Shown: piece by piece, positions 8,438-17,978 of the stretch | Layout of the letters: each line of letters opens with the position of its first letter | How positions within the stretch are numbered: the first letter of the stretch is position 1 | Origin: Thermoanaerobacterales bacterium | Lineage (GTDB): Bacteria; Actinomycetota; Acidimicrobiia; Acidimicrobiales; JACDCH01 | DNA length: 45,743 nucleotides | Reading direction: 5' to 3' | Assembly (NCBI GenBank): GCA_017577565.1 | Contig: PKRH01000009.1 | Coordinates: 1-45,743 of the forward strand | The notes under the pieces: generated by a model | What the model was told of the DNA's origin: nothing | Databases searched by the model: none | The model's input: only the letters and a program-made list of their open reading frames with translations | Position numbers and translations under genes: made by a program

Positions 8438-9334
8438 GTGGACCAGCAGGCAGCGCCCCGGTGCCCCGGCACCCCGGGGTGGCTGGACGAGATCGACCCT
8501 AGGCCGGGCCCGCCGTTCCTCGCCATGGGCCTGCGGGCGCTCGCGCCGGGCCGGTGGCTCACCGTCGACGACCCGGCGGCGCTGGCCGCCAACCGGGCGG
8601 TGCTCGCCGCCCACCCGGAGGACGTGGTGGCGGTGACGGGCGGCCCCGAGCACGACCTCCTCGCCGCGGCCCGGGAGCTCGCCGCGCTGGTCGGCGAGGC
8701 CGTGGGGGCCCCGGTGGCCGCCGACGGCGACGACCCCGCGTCGCTGCTGGTCGCCGCCGCCCGTCCGGTGGCCGAGGACCTCTGCCTGCTCGTGCGTCGC
8801 CCGGTGGGCTGGGTGCTCGCCGCCGGCTGCGTGTGCTTCCCCTCGCACTGGCGGCTCCGGGACAAGGTGGGGCGCCCGATGGCCGAGGTCCACGGCCCGG
8901 TCCCCCACTACGCCGAGGAGCTCTCGGCCCGGGTCGACCGCGTCCTCGACCGGCTCGCCCCCGGCCGGGGGTCGTGGCGCCGCAACTGGCTGGTCCACGT
9001 CGACGACCGCCTGTACGCACCGGAGCCGGCCCCGCTGCCCGACCCACCGCTCACCGCCGCCGACGCCGGTGACCGGCTGTGGCTGCGCAGCGAGTACCAG
9101 ACGCTGCGGCGCCTGCCGCGCTCGGGGGCGATCGTGTTCACGATCCGCACGCAGCAGGCCCCGCTGCGGGTCGTGGCCGCCCGCCCCGACCTGCGGGCCC
9201 GCATGGCCGAGGCGGTGCGGTCGTGGTCCGACGAGCTGGTCGCCTACAAGGGTGGCGAGGGGCTGCGGGGGCCGCTCCTGGGCTGGCTGTCCGATGCCGG
9301 GGCGGTCGAGGCGGCCGACCCTCGCTCGGCGTGA
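8438..9334 (+). CDS. DUF3445 haem-dependent oxidative N-demethylase-like protein
   Basis: 298 residues. Matches the DUF3445 family through the central CFPSHWRLRDKVGRPM and EVHGPVPHY stretch and the C-terminal RSEYQTLRRLPRSGAIVF, which carry conserved residues of this family. Characterised members use haem and a flavin-partner protein to oxidatively demethylate small amines (established for the family in general; not shown for this protein). No reductase partner is encoded next to it. GTG at 8438 with TACGGT at 8425-8430, 7 bases upstream; no Shine-Dalgarno. It is followed 22 bases later by msrA, which has its own -10 box. Confidence 0.8.
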   Translation: MDQQAAPRCPGTPGWLDEIDPRPGPPFLAMGLRALAPGRWLTVDDPAALAANRAVLAAHPEDVVAVTGGPEHDLLAAARELAALVGEAVGAPVAADGDDPASLLVAAARPVAEDLCLLVRRPVGWVLAAGCVCFPSHWRLRDKVGRPMAEVHGPVPHYAEELSARVDRVLDRLAPGRGSWRRNWLVHVDDRLYAPEPAPLPDPPLTAADAGDRLWLRSEYQTLRRLPRSGAIVFTIRTQQAPLRVVAARPDLRARMAEAVRSWSDELVAYKGGEGLRGPLLGWLSDAGAVEAADPRSA

Positions 9335-9356
9335 CGCCGCCGGTAGCCTCGCGGGC

Positions 9357-10007
9357 ATGCTCTTCGGCCGCGACAAGCAGCGGATGGTCGGCCCCGACGA
9401 GGCGCTCCCGGGCCGCGACCACCGCCCCTTCGCCGTCCCGGCGCGCCACGAGGTGCTGGGCACCCCGCTGGAGCCGCCGTTCCCGGAGGGCTACCGCCGG
9501 CTGATCGTCGGCATGGGCTGCTTCTGGGGCGCCGAGCGCCTCTTCTGGGAGACGGAGGGCGTCTACACCACCGCGGTCGGCTACGCGGGCGGCTACACGC
9601 CGAACCCCACCTACGAGGAGGTGTGCACGGGGCTGACCGGGCACGCCGAGGTCGTGCTCGTGGTGTTCGACCCGGCCGTGGTGAGCGACGAGCAGCTGCT
9701 GCGGGTGTTCTGGGAGGGCCACGACCCGACCCAGGGCATGCGGCAGGGCAACGACGTCGGCACCCAGTACCGCTCGTGCATCCTCGTCGTCGACGAGGCG
9801 CAGCGGAAGGTCGCCGAGGCCAGCCGCGACGCCTACCAGCGGGAGCTGGCGGCCGCGGGCTACGGCGACATCACCACCGAGATCGTCGACGCCGGGGAGT
9901 TCTTCTACGCCGAGGACTACCACCAGCAGTACCTGGCGAAGAACCCCCTCGGCTACTGCGGCATCGGCGGCACGGGCGTCAGCTGCCCGGTCGGCCTCAC
10001 CGGCTGA
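9357..10007 (+). CDS. msrA: Peptide-methionine (S)-S-oxide reductase MsrA
   Basis: 216 residues. Reduces methionine-S-sulfoxide in proteins and free amino acids. The catalytic motif is GMGCFWGAE with Cys55; the C-terminal GYCGIGGTGVSCP supplies candidate resolving cysteines. The N-terminal extension of about 45 residues before the catalytic strand is typical of longer actinobacterial MsrA. ATG at 9357 with TAGCCT at 9344-9349, 7 bases upstream. Ends 6 bases from the convergent deacylase stop. Confidence 0.95.
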   Translation: MLFGRDKQRMVGPDEALPGRDHRPFAVPARHEVLGTPLEPPFPEGYRRLIVGMGCFWGAERLFWETEGVYTTAVGYAGGYTPNPTYEEVCTGLTGHAEVVLVVFDPAVVSDEQLLRVFWEGHDPTQGMRQGNDVGTQYRSCILVVDEAQRKVAEASRDAYQRELAAAGYGDITTEIVDAGEFFYAEDYHQQYLAKNPLGYCGIGGTGVSCPVGLTG

Positions 10008-10013
10008 CGGCCG

Positions 10014-10484
10014 TCAGACGACCTTCAGCGGCGCGACGGCGCCGCCCGTCGCCCGCACCAGCTCGCCGGGGGCGATCGGGAAGACGTCGCGGGGCGTGCC
10101 GGCCGCCGCCCAGACGACGTCGAAGCGGAGCAGGTCCTCGTCGACCGCCGTCGGCAGCCGGCGGTCGTGGCCGAACGGCGGCACCCCGCCGATCGGGTAG
10201 CCGGTGGCCTTCCGCACGGTGTCGGCGTCCGCGCGGGCGACCTCGGTGCCGCCGAGCGCCGCCGCCAGCCGGGCCTCGTCGAGCCGGTTGGCACCCGACA
10301 CCAGCGCCACGACGGGCTCGCCGTCGAGCAGGAACACGAGCGACTTCACGATCTGGGCCACCTCGCAGCCGATGGCCCGGGCCGCGTCCTCGGCCGTGCG
10401 GGTCCCCTCGGGGAACTCCTTCGTCTCGACCGACAGCCCCAGCTCGGCGGCCGCCGCGGTCAGCTTCGCGACGTTGCGGTGCAT
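10014..10484 (-). CDS. YbaK/EbsC-family aminoacyl-tRNA deacylase-like protein
   Basis: 156 residues covering one YbaK/ProX editing domain, which hydrolyses mischarged tRNA such as Cys-tRNA(Pro) or Ala-tRNA(Pro) in characterised members. Seen here: KSLVFLLDGEPVVALVSG, containing the conserved lysine, and the GYPIGGVPPFGH loop, which is diagnostic of the family. ATG at 10484 has TAGGGA six bases upstream and no Shine-Dalgarno. Which mischarged tRNA is edited cannot be told. Confidence 0.88.
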   Translation of the reverse strand: MHRNVAKLTAAAAELGLSVETKEFPEGTRTAEDAARAIGCEVAQIVKSLVFLLDGEPVVALVSGANRLDEARLAAALGGTEVARADADTVRKATGYPIGGVPPFGHDRRLPTAVDEDLLRFDVVWAAAGTPRDVFPIAPGELVRATGGAVAPLKVV

Positions 10485-10545
10485 GTCCGTTCCCTATCGG
10501 AGATCGGTGCGGTGGCTCCAGCCCAGGAGGCGCGGGCGGCCCCTG

Positions 10546-11081
10546 TCACCGCCGCCGGAGGCCCACGTCGCGGTCGCGGTCGGGGTGCGGGCTGGGGTGG
10601 ACCTCCACGGTCAGCCCGGCGCCGGCGAAGGCGGCCCGGTAGCCCTCGTCGGCGAACAGGGTCAGCTCGTGCGTCTCGACGAGGTGCTCGACCCGGTCGG
10701 GGGTGGCGACGAGGATGTGCATGACGAGGATCGTCCGGTCGCCGGTGCGGCGCGACCGCACGACGCGGGCCGCCGCGAGGTCGCCCGCACCGCCGGCCAG
10801 CGCCTGCACCGTGCCCGGGTCGCGCCAGGCGTCGGGCCGGACCCACCCGTCGACGACGAGCACGCCCCCGTCGACGAGGTGGCGCGCCATGGTCGCGACC
10901 GCCGCCGACAGGTCCTCGACCGTCGGCATGTAGCCGATCGACCTGAACAGGCAGGTCACCGCGTCGAACCGGCGACCGAGGTCGAACGACCGCATGTCGG
11001 CCTCGGCGGCGTCGTCCCCCCGGCCGCGGCGTGGAGGACGTCGTACACGCACGCGCGCCGGCCGAAGGGAACGTCCTCCAC
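10546..11081 (-). pseudogene. SAM-dependent methyltransferase, internally deleted and frameshifted
   Basis: The C-terminal two thirds reads in one frame (MRSFDLGRRFDAVTCLF onward, to a stop at 10546), a typical class I methyltransferase with the post-Rossmann strand order of the family. The N-terminal piece, starting at a GTG at 11081 (VEDVPFGRRACVYDVLHAAAG), is in a different frame; the frames would join at a six-G run near 11027-11032. In addition, the segment that should carry the SAM-binding LDxxCGTG motif is missing: DDAAEA runs directly into DMRSFDL, where relatives have some 55-60 residues between. Two independent lesions, so not functional. Confidence 0.72.
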
Positions 11082-11195
11082 GCCACGACGATCGCGCCCG
11101 ACCCGACCGGGGACGACCGCGTTCCGCGGAGAAGCGGGATCGTGGTCGGCAGCGTCCGGGCAGCCCATCGGTGCGCCGCTTGACGGACGGGCGGC

Positions 11196-11545
11196 ATGAC
11201 CGGACAGGACTCGACGGCGCTTCGCAGGTTCGACGACGCGCGCAGAACCCTGCTGCTGGCGGTCGTCGCGGCGACCGCGAGCTACGGCGTGATCCTCGGT
11301 CAGGCGATCGAGTGCACCGACGAGTTCAGCCGCACCGACGAGGACTGCCACCCGGCGTGCACGTGGACGTCTCGTGCCTGGTGTGGTTCCTCGAGGCGGT
11401 CGTGCTGCCCGAGTGCGTCGTCGCCGTGCTCTCCGACCTGTCGGGCATCGGCCGGCGGCGACCGAGGTTCACCACCGCCCTCCGGTCCGCCGTCGTGGGC
11501 ACGCCCGTCGCGGCCATGGCAACGGCCCACGCGTGGCGGATCTGA
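11196..11545 (+). pseudogene. Small two-pass membrane protein with a frameshift
   Basis: From the ATG at 11196 the frame reads TLLLAVVAATASYGVILGQ (first membrane segment) and a Cys/acid-rich loop to about 11350. From about 11365 the coding character moves to another frame, reading SCLVWFLEAVVLPECVVAVL (second membrane segment) and ending at TGA 11543-11545. Both halves have GC-rich third positions in their own frame. Either a broken gene or a one-base assembly error; family unknown. Confidence 0.5.
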
Positions 11546-11564
11546 TGACTGATCGGCACGGGTC

Positions 11565-11941
11565 TCACCCGGACGCAGCTGCCCTGGCGACCACGTCGTG
11601 CAGCCTCTCGGCGTACTCCTGCCAGGTCCGCTGAACCCCGCTCGGCGGATCGCCCACTCGCTGGTCGGGCTTCGTCGAGCGGCTGGCGCGTCACCGGGTT
11701 CCACCTCGTCGGGAAGGCGCACATGGATGCGTGTGCCGCCCTGCCGCTCGAAGTTGCCGACCGCCATGACGAGGTGGTGCCAGGCGATCTCGCGGTCCGT
11801 GCCCTCGGCACTGCTGATGAACCGGCCGACGAGCCGGCGGATGCCGTCCCACGACTCCTGGCCGCCGCCTCTGCTCCCCCACGCCGCGCTCAGCCCGTCG
11901 ATCTGCGGTCCGCCCAAACCCGGATGTTCGCCCGTTGCCAC
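11565..11941 (-). pseudogene. Unknown gene, frameshifted remnant
   Basis: On the minus strand the 11700-11880 part reads as convincing protein (ESWDGIRRLVGRFISSAE, EIAWHHLVMAVGNFERQGG, RIHVRLPDEVEP), then the coding signal moves to another frame that reads VGDPPSGVQRTWQEYAERL and HDVVARAAASG to a TGA at 11565-11567. The frame change falls around 11655-11700. The 5' end is uncertain (candidate GTG at 11941). No family recognised. The gene lies directly downstream of the 3' end of tRNA-Val. Confidence 0.4.
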
Positions 11942-12025
11942 AGCGTAGGACGGGCGCCGCGGGCGATCGGTGGGAGCACCGCCGGGCCGCTGCCGGACCA
12001 CGGGAGCCCTGCCTCGTCAGAGGGG

Positions 12026-12099
12026 TGGGCGCGGAGGGACTCGAACCCCCGGCATCTGCCTTGTAAGGGCAGCGCTCTGGCCAACTGAGCTACGCGCCC
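12026..12099 (-). tRNA. tRNA-Val (anticodon UAC)
   Basis: 74 nucleotides. Acceptor stem GGGCGCG/CGCGCCC with discriminator A, D-arm GCTC/GAGC, anticodon stem CTGCC/GGCAG around the loop CTTACAA, giving anticodon TAC, and T-loop TTCGAGT closed by GGGGG/CTCCC-type pairing. CCA is not encoded. Its 3' end faces the decayed region at 10546-12020. Confidence 0.95.
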
Positions 12100-12112
12100 G
12101 GGACGTGCGAGG

Positions 12113-12631
12113 CTACCGCCCCTCGTCGCCGGGCTGAAGATCGACGGTGCCGGCCTCGACGTCCTCCTCGGACCACACCGGCACGCCCGCGGCCCGCAGC
12201 GCCCGGGCCGTCACCCCCTCCCCCGGCACCCGGGTCCGCGTGAACGACCCGTCGTACACCTCGTGGCACCCGCACGACGGCGACCGGGCCTTCAGCACGG
12301 CGCCGGTGGCGCCGACCGCCCGGGCCAGCCGCACGGCGTGGGCGGCGCCGCGCTCGTAGGCGTCGGTCACGTCGTCGCCGGCCGCCGTGCACACCCGGCC
12401 CGACGGCTGGATCTCCGCCGCCGGGCGGGGCGTGGGCAGCCCCCCGGCGACCTCGGGGCACACGGGCACGAGGCGCCGGGTGCGGCGGAGCGCGACCACC
12501 GCCTCGCTGGTGTTGGCCCGCCCCTCGTGGTTGCAGGCCACGCCGAGAAGGCACGCCGAGACGAGCAGTGGCGGGCGGTCGGCCGCCGACCATCCCTCTC
12601 CCGGCGTGGCGGGCCAACTACGTTCGCCCAT
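12113..12631 (-). CDS. DUF523 family protein (YbbK-like)
   Basis: 172 residues. DUF523 signatures: LVSACLLGVACNHEG, PVCPEVAGGLPTPRP, AEIQPSGR, LKARSPSCGCHEVYDGSF. Four or more conserved cysteines suggest metal or redox chemistry, but the biochemical role of the family is not established. ATG at 12631 is preceded by TATGGT (minus strand, 12638-12643), 6 bases upstream. The gene starts 97 bases from the divergent sigma factor. Confidence 0.88.
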   Translation of the reverse strand: MGERSWPATPGEGWSAADRPPLLVSACLLGVACNHEGRANTSEAVVALRRTRRLVPVCPEVAGGLPTPRPAAEIQPSGRVCTAAGDDVTDAYERGAAHAVRLARAVGATGAVLKARSPSCGCHEVYDGSFTRTRVPGEGVTARALRAAGVPVWSEEDVEAGTVDLQPGDEGR

Positions 12632-12728
12632 GGCATGACCATATCGCCGAGTGCTTTTCGCTCCGTCCCGACCGCCCACCCGTCACGACCGCCGACCGTC
12701 GACCGCCGCCGCACGCTGGAGGAGATGC

Positions 12729-13679
<951 letters not shown>

Positions 13680-13740
13680 CCGGCGGGCCACTCGCCCACC
13701 CGGCACGAACCGCCGGCCGCAGCCGGGCCGGCACGGCGGA

Positions 13741-14334
13741 TCAGAGCTGCCGCCGCCCGCGCCCCGCCTGGGCCTCGGCCTGGACGGCGGCGGCGCGCAG
13801 GGCCGCGTCCGCGTCGCCGTCGCCCGCGGGCCCCTCCCCGGCCTCCCCGCCGGCCGGCCGGAGGGCGCTCGCCGCCAGCGCCCGCAGCGCGCCGATCGCC
13901 TCGTGCTGGAGCGGCGGCAGGTCGTCGGGGCGGAACCACCGGACCTCGCGGATCTCCGCCGAGCGGGCGACGGCCGCGTCGGGCCCGACCCCCGCGGCCA
14001 GCCGGGCCCGGTAGACGACGTCGATCCGCTGGGGCCGGCTGTCGACGACCACCGCCGGGGCGCTGGTCAGCTCGACCTCGACCCCGATCTCCTCGGCGAC
14101 CTCGCGGCGGGCGCAGTCGGCCACGTCCTCGTTCCGCTTGATGAGCCCGCCCGGCAGGCCCCAGCCGTCGCGGTAGGCGAGCCGCACCAGCAGGATCGCC
14201 CCGTCGTCGCGCTCGATGACGCAGGCGGCGCCGACCGTGTAGGAGGGCGCGGCGAGCCGCACGATCCACCGGCGGGCCAGCCGGGGCACACGCCGCCACA
14301 CGACCAGGAAGGCGCGCTGGAGGGCGACGATCAT
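13741..14334 (-). CDS. Nudix hydrolase
   Basis: 197 residues. The Nudix box is intact (GGLIKRNEDVADCARREV then AEEIGV), preceded by GWGLPGG. The N-terminal 30 residues (FLVVWRRVPRLARRWIVRL) are basic and aromatic and could be a membrane-associated helix. The C-terminal 50 residues are Ala/Gly/Asp-rich and probably disordered. Substrate not determinable. ATG at 14334 with TAGCCT on the minus strand (14341-14346), 6 bases upstream. Confidence 0.85.
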   Translation of the reverse strand: MIVALQRAFLVVWRRVPRLARRWIVRLAAPSYTVGAACVIERDDGAILLVRLAYRDGWGLPGGLIKRNEDVADCARREVAEEIGVEVELTSAPAVVVDSRPQRIDVVYRARLAAGVGPDAAVARSAEIREVRWFRPDDLPPLQHEAIGALRALAASALRPAGGEAGEGPAGDGDADAALRAAAVQAEAQAGRGRRQL

Positions 14335-14401
14335 CGGGCCAGGCTACCGAGCGTGCGGGCGGCACCCCGGCCGGATGCGGCCGGGCGGGCGGGCCGGGCG
14401 G

Positions 14402-15172
14402 TCACGCCGCCGGGCCGTCGTCGACCGCCTCGCGACGGGCGGCGACCAGGGCGTCGAGCAGCGGCTGGGTGGCGGCGGCCACCGGGGTGCGGCGGGCGTC
14501 GGGCACGACGACCGTGAGGTCGCGCCCCAGCGCGTCGACCACCGGGGCGCCTGCCTCGGCGCACACGAGCGCGCCGCCCAGGTAGTCCCAGGGGCCGTGG
14601 GCCGAGGGGCTGCAGTCGACGAAGGCGTCGAGCGTGCCCTCGGCCACCGCGCACAGGTCGAGGGCGGCGGCGCCCAGCGTGCGGAACTGGCGCCACCCCA
14701 GCGGCACGGCCGGGAAGCCCGAGATCCCCACCAGCGCCTCCCCCACCTCGGTGCAGCCCGAGGCCCGCAGCGGCTCGCCGTCGACGGCCGCGCCCCGCCC
14801 CCGCACGGCGGTGTACGTGCGGCCGTGGGGCAGGTCGACGACCAGCGCCGCCAGCGGGCCGTCCGCGTCCACGGCGCACAGCGACGTCGCGAACCAGGGG
14901 ATGCCACGGGCGGCGTTGGTGCTGCCGTCGAGCGGGTCGAGGACGACGACCACCTCGCGGTCGGGCCGGTGCAGGCCCGACTCCTCGGACAGCACCCCGA
15001 CGCCGCCCTCGTCGAGCACCTCGACCGCCGCCTCGTCGGCCGCCAGGTCGCTCAGGTACTGGCCGGCCTTCCCGCCGCTCGGCCCCCAGTCGTCCAGCCG
15101 GTCCAGGACGAGGCGCACGGCGGTCGCCGCCTCGTGGAGGAGGTCGAGCACGCGATCGTCGGACGAGGCCAT
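14402..15172 (-). CDS. Inositol monophosphatase family phosphatase
   Basis: 256 residues. Mg2+-dependent phosphatase fold: SEESG (metal-binding Glu), DPLDGSTN (catalytic and metal-binding aspartates) and PWDYLGGALVCAEAG (WDxxAG-like motif, third metal Asp). Members hydrolyse inositol-phosphate, fructose-1,6-bisphosphate, histidinol-phosphate or PAP, which sequence alone does not separate. The -10-like TAGACC (15180-15185, minus strand) is 7 bases from the ATG at 15172. Confidence 0.9.
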   Translation of the reverse strand: MASSDDRVLDLLHEAATAVRLVLDRLDDWGPSGGKAGQYLSDLAADEAAVEVLDEGGVGVLSEESGLHRPDREVVVVLDPLDGSTNAARGIPWFATSLCAVDADGPLAALVVDLPHGRTYTAVRGRGAAVDGEPLRASGCTEVGEALVGISGFPAVPLGWRQFRTLGAAALDLCAVAEGTLDAFVDCSPSAHGPWDYLGGALVCAEAGAPVVDALGRDLTVVVPDARRTPVAAATQPLLDALVAARREAVDDGPAA

Positions 15173-15213
15173 CCGCGAGGGTCTACCAGGTCGGACGTGG
15201 CAGGCTGGGACAC
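15173..15213. promoter_or_regulatory. Compact divergent promoter
   Basis: Only 41 bases separate two divergent start codons. Minus-strand -10-like TAGACC at 15180-15185 and plus-strand CAGGCT at 15201-15206, each 7 bases from its start codon. With a normal 17-base spacer the plus-strand -35 would fall at 15178-15183, on top of the minus-strand -10. Confidence 0.55.
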
Positions 15214-15783
15214 GTGGCCGCCATCGACATCGCAGGGTTCGTGTCCGAGCTCAAGGATCACGCGATCGACCACGGCTTCCACGTGCACGACGAGCGGCAC
15301 TTCGTCGAGACCTACTCCCTGCGCCAGACCTGGGAGGTCGACCTGCACCCGGAGGAGGCCTGCGGCGGCCCGCTCGACCTGCACCTGGCCCTCGAGGTCG
15401 ACCCCCGCACGCTCCTGTCGTTCGAGGACCTGGTCAACAACCTGCCCGAGGACGACGACCCGCCCGACACCTTCCACTTCCCGCTGGTGTTCAACTGGGC
15501 GCTGCCGCCGCTGCCCAAGGGGCCCGACCTGCTCATCCTGGCCACCGAGCTGGCCGGCATCGGCGGCACCGAGCTGCCCCTGGAGGTGTCGGCCATCGAC
15601 TCCTACCCGTCGGTGACCGACGCCCCCGAGCGCAGCCTGGCCATCTCCTCCCGCATCGAGGTGTCGCTCGCCCGGGTCTTCCTCGGCCAGGAGCAGCTGT
15701 GCGACGTCCTCGACACCTGCCTGGCGGTCAGCCGCTACCTCCTCCAGAACGCCGAGGACTGGCTGGGCGACAGCAGCGTGTGA
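15214..15783 (+). CDS. Hypothetical acidic protein
   Basis: 189 residues, not recognised. No membrane segment or signal peptide. Rich in Asp/Glu, Leu and Pro; a central motif FHFPLVFNWALPPLPKGPDLL suggests beta strands and the C-terminal part (IEVSLARVFLGQEQLCDVL) an amphipathic helix. Codon composition and clean framing make it a real gene. The GTG at 15214 has CAGGCT 7 bases upstream and no Shine-Dalgarno. It is not obviously co-transcribed with pta, which has its own -10 box. Confidence 0.75.
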   Translation: MAAIDIAGFVSELKDHAIDHGFHVHDERHFVETYSLRQTWEVDLHPEEACGGPLDLHLALEVDPRTLLSFEDLVNNLPEDDDPPDTFHFPLVFNWALPPLPKGPDLLILATELAGIGGTELPLEVSAIDSYPSVTDAPERSLAISSRIEVSLARVFLGQEQLCDVLDTCLAVSRYLLQNAEDWLGDSSV

Positions 15784-15860
15784 CGCCCCTGTGACCGACG
15801 ACCCCGGCGGCGCCGCCGGCGCCCGTCGCCATCGCGCAGCCGCCGGGTAAGACTGGCGCC

Positions 15861-17978
15861 GTGGCCCGGAGCATCTACGTCGCGTCCCTGGAGGGGCACT
15901 CCGGGAAGTCGCTCGTGGCCCTCGGCCTGGTCGACGCGCTCAGCCGCACCGTCAGCTCGGTGGGCGTGTTCCGGCCCATCACCCGGTCGGACGCCGGTGG
16001 CGACCACATGGTCCACCTGCTCGTCGGCCACGAGGGCGTCGACCTCCCCTACGAGCGCTGCGTCGGGGTCACCTACGACGACGTGCACGCCGACCCCGAG
16101 GCCGCGCTGGCCACGATCGTCGACCGCTACCGCGCCCTCGAGCGCTCGTGCGAGGCGGTCGTCGTCGTGGGCTCCGACTACACCGACATCGCCGGGCCGA
16201 CCGAGCTGACCTTCAACGCCCGCGTGGCCGCCAACCTCGGCGCGCCGGTGCTGCTCGTCGTCAACGGGTTCGAGCGCACGCCCGAGCAGGTCGAGCAGCT
16301 CGCCGAGATCGCCATCGCCGAGATCCGCCAGAGCCACGCCACGACCGTCGGCGTGGTCGCCAACCGGTGCGACCCCGACCGGCTCGACGCCGTCCGCCAG
16401 CGGCTGGCCGGCCTCGAGCTTCCGGTCTGGGCGCTGCCCGAGGTGCCCCTGCTCTCGGCCCCGTCCGTGCGCGACCTGGTGCGGGCGCTGGACGGCGAGC
16501 TGCTGGTCGGCGACGACGAGATGCTCGACCGCGAGGCCGAGGACGCCCTGGTCTGCGGCATGAGCACCGAGCACGTGCTCGAGCGCCTGCGGGACGGCCA
16601 GGTCTGCATCGCCGCCGGCGACCGGGCCGACGCCCTGGTCACCCTGGCGGCGGCCCACGCGGCCGAGGGCTTCCCCACCCTCGCCGCCGTCGTGCTCAAC
16701 GGCGGCTACCGCCCGCCGCCCGTCGTCACCGACCTCGTCCGCGGCCTGACCCGCAGCCTGCCGCTGGTGCTCACCCCCCACGACACGTACACGACGGCCC
16801 GCCTCGTCGCCGCCACCCGCGGCCTGCTCACGCCCACCAGCCGGCGCAAGGTCGACACCGCGCTCGGGGTCTTCGAGCGCCACATCGACGCCGAGGAGCT
16901 GCTGCGGGCCGTCGAGGTGCCGCGCAGCGACGTCGTCACCCCGCTCATGTTCGAGTCGATGCTCATCGAGCGGGCCCGGGCCGACCGCCGGCGCATCGTG
17001 CTGCCCGAGGCCGACGACGACCGCATCCTCCGGGCGGCGGCGACCCTGCTGTCCCGGGAGGTCGCCGACATCGTCCTCCTCGGCGACGAGGCCGCCGTCC
17101 ACCGGCGGGCGGCGCAGCTCGGCATCCGCCTCGACGGCGCCGAGGTCGTCGACCCGGCCCGGTCGCCGCTGCTGGAGCCGTTCGCCGAGGAGTACGCCCG
17201 GTTGCGGGCCCACAAGGGCGTCACCCCCGAGCGGGCGCTGGACATCGTCCAGGACGTGTCGTTCTTCGGGACGATGATGGTGCACACGGGCGAGGCCGAC
17301 GGCATGGTGTCGGGCGCCGCCCACACCACGGCCAACACGATCCTCCCCGCGTTCCAGATCATCCGCACCCGGCCGGGGGTCTCGATCGTCTCGTCGGTGT
17401 TCTTCATGTGCCTGGCCGACCGGGTGCTGGTCTACGGCGACTGCGCCATCGTCCCCGACCCCACGGCCGAGCAGCTCGCCGACATCGCCATCTCGTCGGC
17501 CGAGACCGCCGCCCGGTTCGGCATCGAGCCCCGGGTGGCGATGCTCTCCTACTCGACCGGCGAGTCGGGCCGCGGCGCGGACGTCGACAAGGTGCGCCGG
17601 GCGACCCGGCTGGTCCGCGAGCGGCGCCCCGACCTGCCGGTCGACGGGCCGCTGCAGTACGACGCCGCGGTCGACGCCTCGGTGGCCCGGGCCAAGCTGC
17701 CGGGCTCGAGCGTCGCCGGGCGGGCCACGGTGTTCGTGTTCCCCGACCTCAACACCGGCAACAACACCTACAAGGCGGTGCAGCGGTCGGCCGGGGCGGT
17801 GGCGATCGGCCCGGTGCTCCAGGGGCTGGCCAAGCCGGTCAACGACCTGTCCCGGGGCGCGACCGTCCGCGACATCGTCAACACCGTCGCCATCACCGCC
17901 ATCCAGGCCCAGGAGGTCGGCGAGCCCGCCGCCGGGGAGAGCCCGGCCGGCGCCGCCGGGGAGCGGGTGGCCCCGTGA
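15861..17978 (+). CDS. pta: Phosphate acetyltransferase, two-domain form
   Basis: 705 residues. Interconverts acetyl-CoA plus phosphate with acetyl phosphate plus CoA. The N-terminal part (SLEGHSGKSLVALGLVDAL) is the P-loop-like DRTGG/CobB-related regulatory domain and the C-terminal 330 residues are the catalytic PTA domain (VLPEADDDRILRAA, SGAAHTTANTILPAFQIIRT, FPDLNTGNNTYKAVQRSAGA). This is the long E. coli-type enzyme as opposed to the short PTA. GTG at 15861 with TAAGAC 7 bases upstream. Ends in a GTGA overlap with ackA. Confidence 0.96.
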   Translation: MARSIYVASLEGHSGKSLVALGLVDALSRTVSSVGVFRPITRSDAGGDHMVHLLVGHEGVDLPYERCVGVTYDDVHADPEAALATIVDRYRALERSCEAVVVVGSDYTDIAGPTELTFNARVAANLGAPVLLVVNGFERTPEQVEQLAEIAIAEIRQSHATTVGVVANRCDPDRLDAVRQRLAGLELPVWALPEVPLLSAPSVRDLVRALDGELLVGDDEMLDREAEDALVCGMSTEHVLERLRDGQVCIAAGDRADALVTLAAAHAAEGFPTLAAVVLNGGYRPPPVVTDLVRGLTRSLPLVLTPHDTYTTARLVAATRGLLTPTSRRKVDTALGVFERHIDAEELLRAVEVPRSDVVTPLMFESMLIERARADRRRIVLPEADDDRILRAAATLLSREVADIVLLGDEAAVHRRAAQLGIRLDGAEVVDPARSPLLEPFAEEYARLRAHKGVTPERALDIVQDVSFFGTMMVHTGEADGMVSGAAHTTANTILPAFQIIRTRPGVSIVSSVFFMCLADRVLVYGDCAIVPDPTAEQLADIAISSAETAARFGIEPRVAMLSYSTGESGRGADVDKVRRATRLVRERRPDLPVDGPLQYDAAVDASVARAKLPGSSVAGRATVFVFPDLNTGNNTYKAVQRSAGAVAIGPVLQGLAKPVNDLSRGATVRDIVNTVAITAIQAQEVGEPAAGESPAGAAGERVAP

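Noticed and set aside
11000..12026. Direct repeat of the tRNA-Val 3' end as an attachment site
   Set aside because: No second copy of the T-arm or acceptor sequence was found by eye in the decayed patch.
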